This document shows, one piece after another, positions 8,814 through 14,601 of a DNA stretch of 16,581 bases (position 1 is its first letter; each line of letters starts with the position of its first letter). The notes below the pieces were generated by a model that did no database searches, was not told the DNA's origin, and saw only the letters and a list, made by a program, of their open reading frames with translations. Source of the DNA: Gallionella sp. UBA6045 (GTDB lineage: Bacteria; Pseudomonadota; Gammaproteobacteria; Burkholderiales; Gallionellaceae); contig DIYV01000004.1 of assembly GCA_002429165.1 (NCBI GenBank), positions 9,303-25,883 on the forward strand, in the 5' to 3' direction. The translations under genes were made by a program, and so were the position numbers.

Positions 8814-9374
8814 TCATGCTTGCGCAGCACGGCGCGAGACTTGCACCGCGGCGATATGCAGCACTGCGGCAGCGATCAGATACAGGAACGCGCTTTGCAG
8901 ATAGGGGAGGAAATATTGGGCAACCTGGCTGCCGTATTGCGCCGCGGTCATTTTGTCGAAATAGTCGGCCAACAGATAAAAGCTGGCATTGGAAATCAGA
9001 AAAGCCGCGCCCGTAGCCGCGAAAGAGATTGCCGCAAATTCAGACAGGCTGCGCAATGAGAACCGGTAGCGTGTTGCATAAAATCTTCCGGCGAACCACA
9101 GCACAAAATAAGTCGGGATCAGGAACCAGTAAGCCGGCGAGAAACACCAGCCGTCTACCCCGCCGTAATTGAGCGCCAGGTAATCCACCAGCCCCGCCTC
9201 GATCAACAGCACCGGAAAAGCCCAGCGCGGAAGGTAAAAGCCCGCCAGCAGAAACACCGCCAGCGAAGCATCCGGCAGGTGCAATGCCGTACCGAAGTGA
9301 TATTCCCGGGTCGCTGCCATCAGTGCGGCCAGTATTACAAAAATTGCGATCGTTTTGGTTTGGGTGTTATTCAT
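8814..9374 (-). CDS. btuM: BtuM-like solitary S-component, probable cobalamin transporter
   Basis: This 186-residue protein has about six hydrophobic segments (starting near residues 8, 37, 52, 80, 108 and 150), the size and layout of an ECF-transporter S-component. No ECF A/A'/T genes are visible nearby. It directly follows riboswitch-controlled btuB on the same strand. Known: BtuM of Thiobacillus denitrificans is a solitary S-component-like protein in Gram-negative bacteria whose conserved Cys80 coordinates and decyanates cobalamin. Seen here: a single candidate cysteine, Cys77, in the loop DGWCFSPAYWF at the equivalent position. From that and the context I infer inner-membrane vitamin B12 uptake after BtuB has moved it across the outer membrane. 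The start is supported by an upstream GGGA. The main alternative is an unrelated small membrane protein. Confidence 0.75.
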   Translation of the reverse strand: MNNTQTKTIAIFVILAALMAATREYHFGTALHLPDASLAVFLLAGFYLPRWAFPVLLIEAGLVDYLALNYGGVDGWCFSPAYWFLIPTYFVLWFAGRFYATRYRFSLRSLSEFAAISFAATGAAFLISNASFYLLADYFDKMTAAQYGSQVAQYFLPYLQSAFLYLIAAAVLHIAAVQVSRRAAQA

Positions 9375-9429
9375 TTCATTCCCGAATTAAATTTGTTTCA
9401 ATGGCGGCAACAGTACACCAAGCCGGGGG

Positions 9430-9458
9430 AAAAGCAAAGGCGGCCATGCCGCCTTTGC
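9430..9458 (-). terminator. Hairpin between btuB and btuM (terminator or processing site)
   Basis: A perfect 11-base inverted repeat (GCAAAGGCGGC and its complement) with a 3-base loop lies 17 bases past the btuB stop and about 60 bases before the btuM-like start. On the minus strand it is followed by TTTTCC, a short T-run. It may terminate only partly, lowering btuM relative to btuB, or protect the 3' end of btuB mRNA. Confidence 0.65.
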
Positions 9459-9474
9459 CATTAATTTATCGGCG

Positions 9475-11361
9475 TTATTGCTGGTAGTTCAAGCCGACGA
9501 ACAGCGTGCGGCCCAGCGTGTTATAGCCATGCACCTGCACATAATCCTTGTTGAACAGGTTGTCTATCCGCGCGGAGACCGAAAGATTTTTTTCAACCTG
9601 ATAACGCGCGTTCAAATTAAACAACTGGTAAGCCGGCAATGTAACCGGCGCAAATGTATTGATGTCGACATCCTGACGCACACCGCTATATTGCCATTCC
9701 CCGCCCGCCTCCCACGCGCCGAAAGGTTTGGTCACCATAAGATTGGCCAGCCGTTTGGCACGGCGCAGCAGGGTATTCCCGGTAGCTGTATCACGCGGAT
9801 TCTGCATTGTTGCATTGGCTTTGATATTGGTATTTCCAAACGCGCCGCTATAGTTCAACTCCGTGCCATTAATCTGTGCCTGACCCACATTCACCGTCAA
9901 AGGAAACTGGTAAGCAATCAGATCGTGGATGCGGTTATCAAAATAAACCAGTCCGACTTGTTGGCCTTCCGATGAATACTTCAAACCGATTTCGCGGTTG
10001 TTCGAGCGCTCAGGATGCAGATTCGGATTGCCGCCCCATGAAGCGGGAGCATACATATCGTTAAAAGTTGGTGCCTTGAACGCACTGCTGAGACTCCCGG
10101 TAGCGCGCCAATTGTCTGAAAACGCCAAGCCATATCCGAGCAGGCCGGTGTTCGCCGTGCCGAAATCCGAGTAACGATCCTGTCGCAAATTAAGTTGAAC
10201 CTGCTGCGTGCCGTATTCGCCCACATAACCGCCCAAGATGCTGTTCACGTTACGCGTGTTCTGGGTGTAAGAAGTGTCGGAATCGACCGTTTGCACCAAA
10301 CGTTCAACAACCAGATCGAAGCGCTGGGCGTCGGTGAACTTGAACTCATTTTGCCAACCCAGTTGCTTGTTCGCGGTTTTGATGTGGCCATTATTCGCGC
10401 CATTGAGATAATCCTTACTATCGTCTGTGCCGCGCGCCCAGTTCAATTTGCTGTGCCACATCGCGCTCAATTGGTCGTCCGAAGACAGTGACCATTTGTC
10501 GATTGCAGCCTTGGTATTGTTCAGGTCAGTTGTTGCCAGATTATAGGCATTGTCATATTGGCTATCGCCACGCGTGCTGAATAATGAAGCGGATAATTGA
10601 TGATTGGCATTGATCGCATGGGTCACTTGCGCATCAAGAATTGTATTGTCGTAGCCATCCTTGTCGGGATTGGCCGTGGGTGCAATTTGCGTATTGATCG
10701 CGGACACCCCATCAGTTTTGACCTTGCCGACATTTATGCTGAACGAAGTCGCATCCACACTGCCAGAAAATCCTGCTGCCAGGCGTTTCGTACCATGACT
10801 ACCCAGACCAGCACTGGCGTTAAAGGCAGGCGCACCGTGACCGCGTTTGGTGAACAACTGGATCACCCCGCCAACGGCTTCAGAACCATACAGGCTGCTG
10901 ACGTTGCCGCGCACCACTTCAATACGCTCTATGCTGTCCAGCATGATGTGTTCAATGGCAGTCGTGCCGGTAGTAGCAGAATTGATACGCACGCCGTCCA
11001 ACAATACCAGCACATGACTTGAATTGGTGCCACGCATGAAAATGCTGCTCACCTTGCCCAATCCACCGCTTTGTATGACATCGACACCCGCCACAGACCG
11101 CAACAGAGTCGGCAAATCCGGCGCACCGGATTTGCGAATATCCTCCTGAGTCAATACAGTCGTATCAGCGATAGCTTTATCCAGCGGTTGCGACATCCGC
11201 GTGGGTGTCACAATCAGCAACTCCATCGGTGTTAACCAGCGGCTTACGTCACCGTCATTTGGTGACTTAGCCGATTGGCTATGCAAAGCTTCGGCATAAG
11301 CCGCAAAAGGAAGTGAGAGTGCACCTAGCAGTGCACCCGCGATAAATATTTTTTGTTTCAT
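9475..11361 (-). CDS. btuB: TonB-dependent vitamin B12 receptor BtuB
   Basis: This 628-residue outer-membrane barrel takes up cobalamins using TonB energy. Seen: a signal peptide (residues 1-23, ending FAAYA); a TonB-box-like ELLIVTPTR at about residue 50; a plug domain (VLTQEDIRKSG, DLPTLLRSVAGVDV, IFMRGTNSSHVLVLLDGVR, RIEVVRGNVSSLYGSEAVGG); then a long beta-barrel with an alternating aromatic pattern to the end. The start at 11361 was chosen because it begins the signal peptide and follows an AGGGA ribosome site. An in-frame extension of 65 codons upstream runs into the riboswitch region and is not coding. The C-terminus ends NYQQ rather than the usual terminal aromatic residue, which is slightly unusual. 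Regulation is by the cobalamin riboswitch in the leader. Among TonB receptors, the BtuB identity rests mainly on the riboswitch, the size and the plug. Confidence 0.92.
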   Translation of the reverse strand: MKQKIFIAGALLGALSLPFAAYAEALHSQSAKSPNDGDVSRWLTPMELLIVTPTRMSQPLDKAIADTTVLTQEDIRKSGAPDLPTLLRSVAGVDVIQSGGLGKVSSIFMRGTNSSHVLVLLDGVRINSATTGTTAIEHIMLDSIERIEVVRGNVSSLYGSEAVGGVIQLFTKRGHGAPAFNASAGLGSHGTKRLAAGFSGSVDATSFSINVGKVKTDGVSAINTQIAPTANPDKDGYDNTILDAQVTHAINANHQLSASLFSTRGDSQYDNAYNLATTDLNNTKAAIDKWSLSSDDQLSAMWHSKLNWARGTDDSKDYLNGANNGHIKTANKQLGWQNEFKFTDAQRFDLVVERLVQTVDSDTSYTQNTRNVNSILGGYVGEYGTQQVQLNLRQDRYSDFGTANTGLLGYGLAFSDNWRATGSLSSAFKAPTFNDMYAPASWGGNPNLHPERSNNREIGLKYSSEGQQVGLVYFDNRIHDLIAYQFPLTVNVGQAQINGTELNYSGAFGNTNIKANATMQNPRDTATGNTLLRRAKRLANLMVTKPFGAWEAGGEWQYSGVRQDVDINTFAPVTLPAYQLFNLNARYQVEKNLSVSARIDNLFNKDYVQVHGYNTLGRTLFVGLNYQQ

Positions 11362-11507
11362 TGTCGTTCCCTGAGTAAATTCCAAACGTCCCCGTTGGAA
11401 AATCAATAACCAGGAAATACGACAGGCAGATAAAACAGAACACTGACGACGATGTCGCAATGTATTGTTCGGATGTGCCGCCCGCAGCATTTCCCGTCCA
11501 TAGCAGC

Positions 11508-11700
11508 TCTCAGGCCGGTATCCGGGCTCACAAGTCTTGATTCGCCGCCTTCCCATAAGATCCCTTGGGGGGGTTACTCACAGTGGCACACTGGCAAATC
11601 CACACTCGCTTACCGTTGCGGGGGCAGCTCAGGCATAAGGAACCAATGTTCCCGCACCTGCTTCCCGTTTAACCCGCCTGCAAGCAGACGGGCACCTCAA
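11508..11700 (-). promoter_or_regulatory. Cobalamin (adenosylcobalamin-type) riboswitch in the btuB leader
   Basis: On the minus strand the leader contains the B12-riboswitch elements in order: a 5' GGTGCC near 11691-11696; the B12 box GCTGCCCCCGCAACGGTAAG at 11609-11628; a GCCACTGTG element near 11578-11588; and the 3' GAGCCCGGATACCGGCC at 11512-11528. The aptamer ends about 150 bases before the btuB start. That leaves room for an expression platform, though I see no clear terminator there, so control at the level of translation is likely. High cobalamin should repress btuB and, if cotranscribed, btuM. Confidence 0.95.
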
Positions 11701-11733
11701 AGCGGCACGCACTTTATCACAAGCATGCGAGGT

Positions 11734-11780
11734 CTTGCATAAACAAGAATTTCCGCAAGCCTACAAACTGCTTGCATAAA
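11734..11780. repeat. Two direct copies of CTTGCATAAA, 37 bases apart
   Basis: Identical decamers CTTGCATAAA occur at 11734-11743 and 11771-11780, between the start of the btuB leader transcript and the divergent promoter of the ZapB-like gene. They are placed like operator half-sites, but no known regulator motif was recognised and chance is possible. Confidence 0.4.
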
Positions 11781-11793
11781 TCCGCCTTACCGT

Positions 11794-11823
11794 TTGACTT
11801 GTCTACACTTTTCAATCTATAGT
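11794..11823 (+). promoter_or_regulatory. Sigma-70-like promoter of the ZapB-like/zapA operon
   Basis: TTGACT (11794-11799) and TATAGT (11818-11823) are separated by 18 bases. The predicted transcription start, 6-8 bases past the -10, coincides with the ATG at 11830. The transcript may therefore be leaderless; no ribosome site is seen in front of that ATG. Confidence 0.6.
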
Positions 11824-11829
11824 CAGATC

Positions 11830-12030
11830 ATGGAAAACGAGCTGAACGCGCTGGAAGGTAAAATTGCCCAGTTGATACAAGTCAACGGTCAGTTGCGTGC
11901 TGAGAATCACCAGTTGCGCCAGGAGTTAGCGCACGCTCTCAGCAGCAATCGGCAATACAGCGACAAGATGAATAGCGCTAAAGCGCGCCTTGAAAAGCTG
12001 CTGGTTACCCTGCCCGAAGATCAAACATGA
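11830..12030 (+). CDS. Small ZapB-like coiled-coil protein (TIGR02449-type)
   Basis: This 66-residue hydrophilic protein is almost entirely heptad-patterned helix: Leu/Ile residues recur through ALEGKIAQLIQVNGQLRAEN and continue to KARLEKLLVTLP, as expected for a parallel or antiparallel coiled coil. Small coiled-coil genes of this family lie directly before zapA in many beta- and gammaproteobacteria and are likened to ZapB, which bridges ZapA-decorated FtsZ to the chromosome terminus. That role is inferred here, not shown. Its stop overlaps the zapA start (ATGA at 12027-12030), implying coupled translation. The ATG at 11830 is chosen because the promoter -10 lies just upstream and an earlier in-frame TTG sits inside the -35 element. 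Confidence 0.85.
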   Translation: MENELNALEGKIAQLIQVNGQLRAENHQLRQELAHALSSNRQYSDKMNSAKARLEKLLVTLPEDQT

Positions 12031-12338
12031 GCAACACCACCAAAACGCTGGAAATCAAGCTGCTCGACCGTGAGTTGCGCGTCGCCTGTCCCGAGGAAGA
12101 ACGCAGCGAATTGCTGGAGGCTGTGGCCTTTCTGGACAAGCGCATGCGCGAGATTCGTGATGCCGGAAAAATCGCCAGCGTCGAGCGGATCGCGCTGATG
12201 GCCGCCCTCAACATCACCCACGAGTTGCTCGGTATGAAGGTCGGTCGCGGCATTGACCTTGCCGACTTTAAGCGTAGAATGGGCGCCATGCAGACAGCGA
12301 TTGATGAAGCGTTAGCCGAGCAGGATTCGCTGTTCTGA
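12027..12338 (+). CDS. zapA: Cell division protein ZapA
   Basis: This 103-residue protein promotes FtsZ bundling at the division site. Seen: an N-terminal beta-rich segment (TLEIKLLDRELRVACPEEER) followed by the conserved AVAFLDKRMREIRDAGKIASVERIALMAALNI region and a C-terminal coiled-coil helix of about 40 residues, the standard ZapA layout and length. Start and upstream stop overlap (ATGA), so it is translationally coupled to the ZapB-like gene. As in many proteobacteria, the 6S RNA gene follows. Here the usual short spacer also holds a structured repeat, beginning 31 bases after the stop. Confidence 0.94.
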   Translation: MSNTTKTLEIKLLDRELRVACPEEERSELLEAVAFLDKRMREIRDAGKIASVERIALMAALNITHELLGMKVGRGIDLADFKRRMGAMQTAIDEALAEQDSLF

Positions 12339-12346
12339 CAAGGCTT

Positions 12347-12368
12347 CTAGCCATCAGACTGATAAAAA
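12347..12368 (+). repeat. Degenerate partial copy of the structured repeat
   Basis: Directly before the full repeat, TCTAGCCATCAGACT followed by an A-run echoes the repeat's left arm (CTAGCCATTCCACT, then later an A-run). It may be a decayed fragment, a flanking part of a longer element, or a chance similarity. Confidence 0.3.
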
Positions 12369-12369
12369 A

Positions 12370-12419
12370 ACTAGCCATTCCACTAGCTTGTCAAAAAACG
12401 ACAACCAAGTGGCTGGTTA
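12370..12419 (+). repeat. 50-base structured hairpin repeat, copy 1 (intergenic)
   Basis: This copy aligns without gaps to 16519-16568, with 40 of 50 bases identical. Predicted fold: an outer 5-base stem (ACTAG with CTGGT); a bulge CCATT on the left side only; an inner 13-position stem (CCACTAGCTTGTC with GACAACCAAGTGG) with 11 pairs and two mismatches; and an AAAAAAC loop. All ten differences from copy 2 lie in the inner stem, four pairs of them compensatory. It sits between zapA and the 6S RNA promoter region. On the minus strand the hairpin is followed by a T-run, so it could also act as a minus-strand terminator. Confidence 0.8.
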
Positions 12420-12453
12420 TACCCCGGCAAGATACGCTGGGTCAGTCTTTGGT

Positions 12454-12459
12454 TATAGT
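12454..12459 (+). promoter_or_regulatory. Probable -10 element of the 6S RNA promoter
   Basis: TATAGT ends about 5 bases before the expected 6S RNA 5' end. No good -35 match lies 16-18 bases upstream (around GATACG), so the promoter is only half supported. The structured repeat ends a dozen bases upstream of that -35 position. Confidence 0.45.
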
Positions 12460-12462
12460 TTG

Positions 12463-12637
12463 TCCCCTGCGGTGTTCGACAGGCCTATAATTCTTTGAAC
12501 CAATAAGCTTTGCTTAAGGCCGCAACCTTTAACGTTACTGTTGTGCGCGTCCCTAGTGGACGTACCTGATGTAACCTGGAAGCGGCCCTCTTGAACCCAG
12601 GTTCAAGATGCTGGGTCAACGGCACAGGCGGGGGGCT
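12463..12637 (+). ncRNA. ssrS: 6S RNA
   Basis: 6S RNA binds sigma-70 RNA polymerase and down-regulates many promoters in stationary phase by mimicking an open promoter. Seen: a position directly after zapA; a length of about 175 bases; and a closing stem formed by CCCCTGCGGTG near the 5' end and CACAGGCGGGG near the 3' end. The conserved 5' bubble strand is ATTCTTTGAACC, and the opposite strand is CGGCCCTCTTGAACCC, both matching betaproteobacterial 6S RNAs as I know them. The apical arm around GCGTCCCTAGTGGACGT folds into a hairpin. The exact ends are estimates from the closing stem. The 3' bubble side contains two mutually exclusive hairpins, reported in the findings. Confidence 0.9.
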
Positions 12638-12644
12638 CTATTCC

Positions 12645-12682
12645 AGTGCGACCTTGATTAGATTGGGTCGCACTTTTTATTT
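12645..12682 (+). terminator. Intrinsic terminator downstream of 6S RNA
   Basis: A perfect 9-base stem (AGTGCGACC with GGTCGCACT) and a 12-base loop are followed by TTTTTATTT on the plus strand. It lies just after the 6S RNA and 14 bases before the EVE-domain gene, so it probably ends the 6S precursor and any zapA readthrough. Confidence 0.85.
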
Positions 12683-12695
12683 CCGGACCTGAACC

Positions 12696-13160
12696 ATGCG
12701 CTACTGGTTGATGAAATCCGAGCCGTCCGATGTCAGCATAGACGATCTCGCCAACCTTCCCGATCAAACCGTGGCCTGGTATGGCGTGCGCAACTATCAG
12801 GCGCGCAACTTCATGCGCGACCAGATGAATGTCGGCGACGGCGTGCTGTTTTACCACTCCAATTGCAAGGAGCCCGGCATCGCCGGCATCGCCCTGGTCA
12901 GCAGCACCGCCTACCCCGATGCCACGCAATTCAATCGCACCGGCAAATACTTCGACCCCAAAGCCACGCCCGAACAGCCGCGCTGGTTCAATGTGGATGT
13001 GCAACTGGTCAAGAAGATCGCACTCATCTCTATCAAGGAACTGCGCAATCATCCGGAGCTTGAACGTATGCGCACCTTGCAACGCGGCAACCGGTTGTCC
13101 ATCACGCCGGTTGATCCCGCCGAATGGAAATTCATCACCTCCAGGCTGGAGCACGACTGA
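12696..13160 (+). CDS. EVE domain-containing protein
   Basis: This 154-residue protein is a single PUA-like EVE domain, matching the usual length of stand-alone bacterial members related to human THYN1. Seen: the N-terminal signature RYWLMKSEPSDVSIDDL, then TVAWYGVRNYQARNFMRD, the GVLFYHSN strand, PGIAGIALV, and the C-terminal ELERMRTLQRGNRLSITPV. These conserved aromatic and basic residues line the proposed pocket for modified bases in DNA or RNA; the physiological ligand is not established. No strong ribosome site precedes ATG 12696, but the N-terminus matches the family start exactly. The gene is followed after a single base by the TauE/SafE permease, suggesting one operon. Confidence 0.93.
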   Translation: MRYWLMKSEPSDVSIDDLANLPDQTVAWYGVRNYQARNFMRDQMNVGDGVLFYHSNCKEPGIAGIALVSSTAYPDATQFNRTGKYFDPKATPEQPRWFNVDVQLVKKIALISIKELRNHPELERMRTLQRGNRLSITPVDPAEWKFITSRLEHD

Positions 13161-13161
13161 C

Positions 13162-13959
13162 ATGGAGTGGGACTTAAGCTATCTGCTGCTCGGCACGGTT
13201 GCAGGATTCATGGCCGGGATATTCGGTGTGGGGGGCGGATTGATCCTGGTACCGGTGCTGTTGTTTTTGTTCACCATGCAGCATTTTCCCGCCGATCAAG
13301 TGATGCTCCTTGCTCTCGGAACCTCAATGGCGGTCATCCTGTTCACCTCGCTGTCCAGCCTGCGCGCGCACCATCTTCACGGCGCGGTAAACTGGCACGT
13401 GGTGCGCAACATCACCCCCGGCATTCTGCTCGGAACCGTTTTGGGCGCTTCACTCGCCGCATACATTCCGACGCGCGGGCTGGCGATATTCTTCACCCTG
13501 TTCGTGTATTCGGTGGCTGCGCAGATTCTGTTCGACATCCGCCCGCACGGTGCCCGCCAATTACCCGGCGCAGTCGGCATGACGACGGCCGGCCTGCTCA
13601 CCGGCTGTTTGGGCAGCCTGGTCTCCATCGGAGGCGGAGCCATCATCGTCCCCTTCCTGGTGTGGTGCAATGTATCGATCAGGAATGCGATCGGCACCTC
13701 GGCGGCCGTCGGCTTTTCGGTCGCGGTCGGCGGGACGATCAGTTATGTGTTCACCGGATTCAACATCCCGGCTCTGCCCGCACACTCTCTCGGTTTTATC
13801 TATCTGCCCGCCTTATCCTGGATCGCGCTTGCCAGCGTCATCACCGCACCGCTGGGTGCAAAAGCCACGCATCACATGAAGGTTAGCCGGTTGCGCAAAC
13901 TCTTCGCGCTGCTGTTGCTGGTGCTGGCGACCAAGATGTTGCTCAAAGTGATCGCATGA
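13162..13959 (+). CDS. TauE/SafE family sulfite/organosulfonate-type permease
   Basis: This 265-residue integral membrane protein has about eight hydrophobic segments. Seen: two homologous halves, each with the family's glycine-rich motif. The first is AGFMAGIFGVGGGLILVPVL near residues 10-30; the second is LTGCLGSLVSIGGGAIIVPF near the middle. The duplicated motif is the hallmark of the DUF81/TauE/SafE family. Characterised members export sulfite or sulfoacetate or carry related anions, but substrate cannot be read from the sequence and no sulfur genes are nearby. The ATG at 13162 is chosen because it lies one base after the EVE stop and begins the first membrane segment; the frame extends upstream only as an overlap with the EVE gene. 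A weak wobble-containing hairpin at about 14009-14031 may end the transcript. Confidence 0.9.
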   Translation: MEWDLSYLLLGTVAGFMAGIFGVGGGLILVPVLLFLFTMQHFPADQVMLLALGTSMAVILFTSLSSLRAHHLHGAVNWHVVRNITPGILLGTVLGASLAAYIPTRGLAIFFTLFVYSVAAQILFDIRPHGARQLPGAVGMTTAGLLTGCLGSLVSIGGGAIIVPFLVWCNVSIRNAIGTSAAVGFSVAVGGTISYVFTGFNIPALPAHSLGFIYLPALSWIALASVITAPLGAKATHHMKVSRLRKLFALLLLVLATKMLLKVIA

Positions 13960-14078
13960 CCCGAATGCTATCTTTACCCACCCAGACCGAAAAGACAACC
14001 ATCACGACAGGCCGCTATCGGGCAGTGGCTTGCTAAACATTTAGACACGAATTTAACCCACTTTAAAATGGGTCTCGC

Positions 14079-14084
14079 TATAAT
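14079..14084 (+). promoter_or_regulatory. Consensus -10 element for the PA2779/PA2778-type operon
   Basis: A perfect TATAAT lies about 100 bases before the PA2779-family start, which would give a leader of nearly 100 bases. No convincing -35 is seen; TTTAAC at 14053-14058 is 20 bases away. Two small inverted repeats, CTAAA/TTTAG at 14033-14044 and ACCCA/TGGGT at 14056-14073, surround the -35 region and could be operators. A GTTGC/GCAAC hairpin is present in the leader. Confidence 0.5.
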
Positions 14085-14187
14085 CAAGCGCCGTGCCTTC
14101 GTGAAGTTTCTTGTTGCAAGCAACACCTGGAAGCGGTTCGAATCTTTAATGCTGCAAATTTTATTCACCCAACCGAGGAGCAATAAT

Positions 14188-14598
14188 ATGACTCAGCAAT
14201 ATTCCCATTTCATGCGCTGGACCAGCCGCGTGGTTATGTTAAGCATGCTGGCCATGGGTTTGCCTATGCAATCCGCTTTTGCCGTAATGGTCGATACAAA
14301 CCAGACCGTTACCCATGAGCTGGCCAGTCAGGACCGCGCCAAGATCAACACATTTCTGGACCGCGCGGACGTGGTCGCCCAGCTGCAAAAACAGGGTGTG
14401 ACTGGCAATGAAGCAAAAGCGCGCGTCTATGCGTTGAGCGACGATGAAGCGCACAATATCGCCGGAAAACTGGATCAATTGCCTGCCGGCGGCGATGTAC
14501 TCGGTGTGTTGCTTACCGTATTCATCGTGCTGCTGATAACCGATATCCTGGGATTCACCAAGGTCTTCCCGTTCACCAACTCAATCAATAGACGATAA
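14188..14598 (+). CDS. PA2779 family membrane protein
   Basis: This 136-residue protein has no known biochemical role. Seen: an N-terminal signal-like hydrophobic segment at about residues 13-32 (ending MQSAFAV); a hydrophilic periplasmic helical region of about 75 residues containing LDRADVVAQLQKQGVTGNEA and the conserved ARVYALSDDEA; and a C-terminal membrane helix (GVLLTVFIVLLITDILGFTKVFPF) ending in a short basic tail (NRR). This is the layout of the PA2779 family, which is regularly found beside the PA2778 cysteine-peptidase family. The start at 14188 is supported by a strong GAGGAG ribosome site at 14175-14180; the frame extends 40 codons further upstream but lacks these signals. Only 3 bases separate its stop from the next gene. 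Confidence 0.88.
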   Translation: MTQQYSHFMRWTSRVVMLSMLAMGLPMQSAFAVMVDTNQTVTHELASQDRAKINTFLDRADVVAQLQKQGVTGNEAKARVYALSDDEAHNIAGKLDQLPAGGDVLGVLLTVFIVLLITDILGFTKVFPFTNSINRR

Positions 14599-14601
14599 TT
14601 C

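Noticed and set aside
10195..11022. Long plus-strand open frames opposite btuB, and similar frames opposite phoR, phoB and other genes
   Set aside because: They are antisense shadows of well-supported genes, without family features or ribosome sites.
11362..11556. N-terminal extension of the btuB frame by 65 codons
   Set aside because: It runs into the riboswitch region; the signal peptide and ribosome site place the start at 11361.
12370..12419. Integron attC site as the explanation of the hairpin repeat
   Set aside because: The ends lack the required RYYYAAC and GTTRRRY core sites (the right side continues GTTATAC or GTTACGG), and there is no cassette structure or integrase.
12829..13161. 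N-terminal extension of the TauE/SafE frame by 111 codons
   Set aside because: It overlaps the EVE-domain gene in another frame; the first membrane segment begins right after ATG 13162.
14131..14145. GGTTCGAATC, resembling the T-loop of a tRNA
   Set aside because: The flanking bases do not form a T-stem, and no anticodon, D-arm or acceptor stem fits around it.
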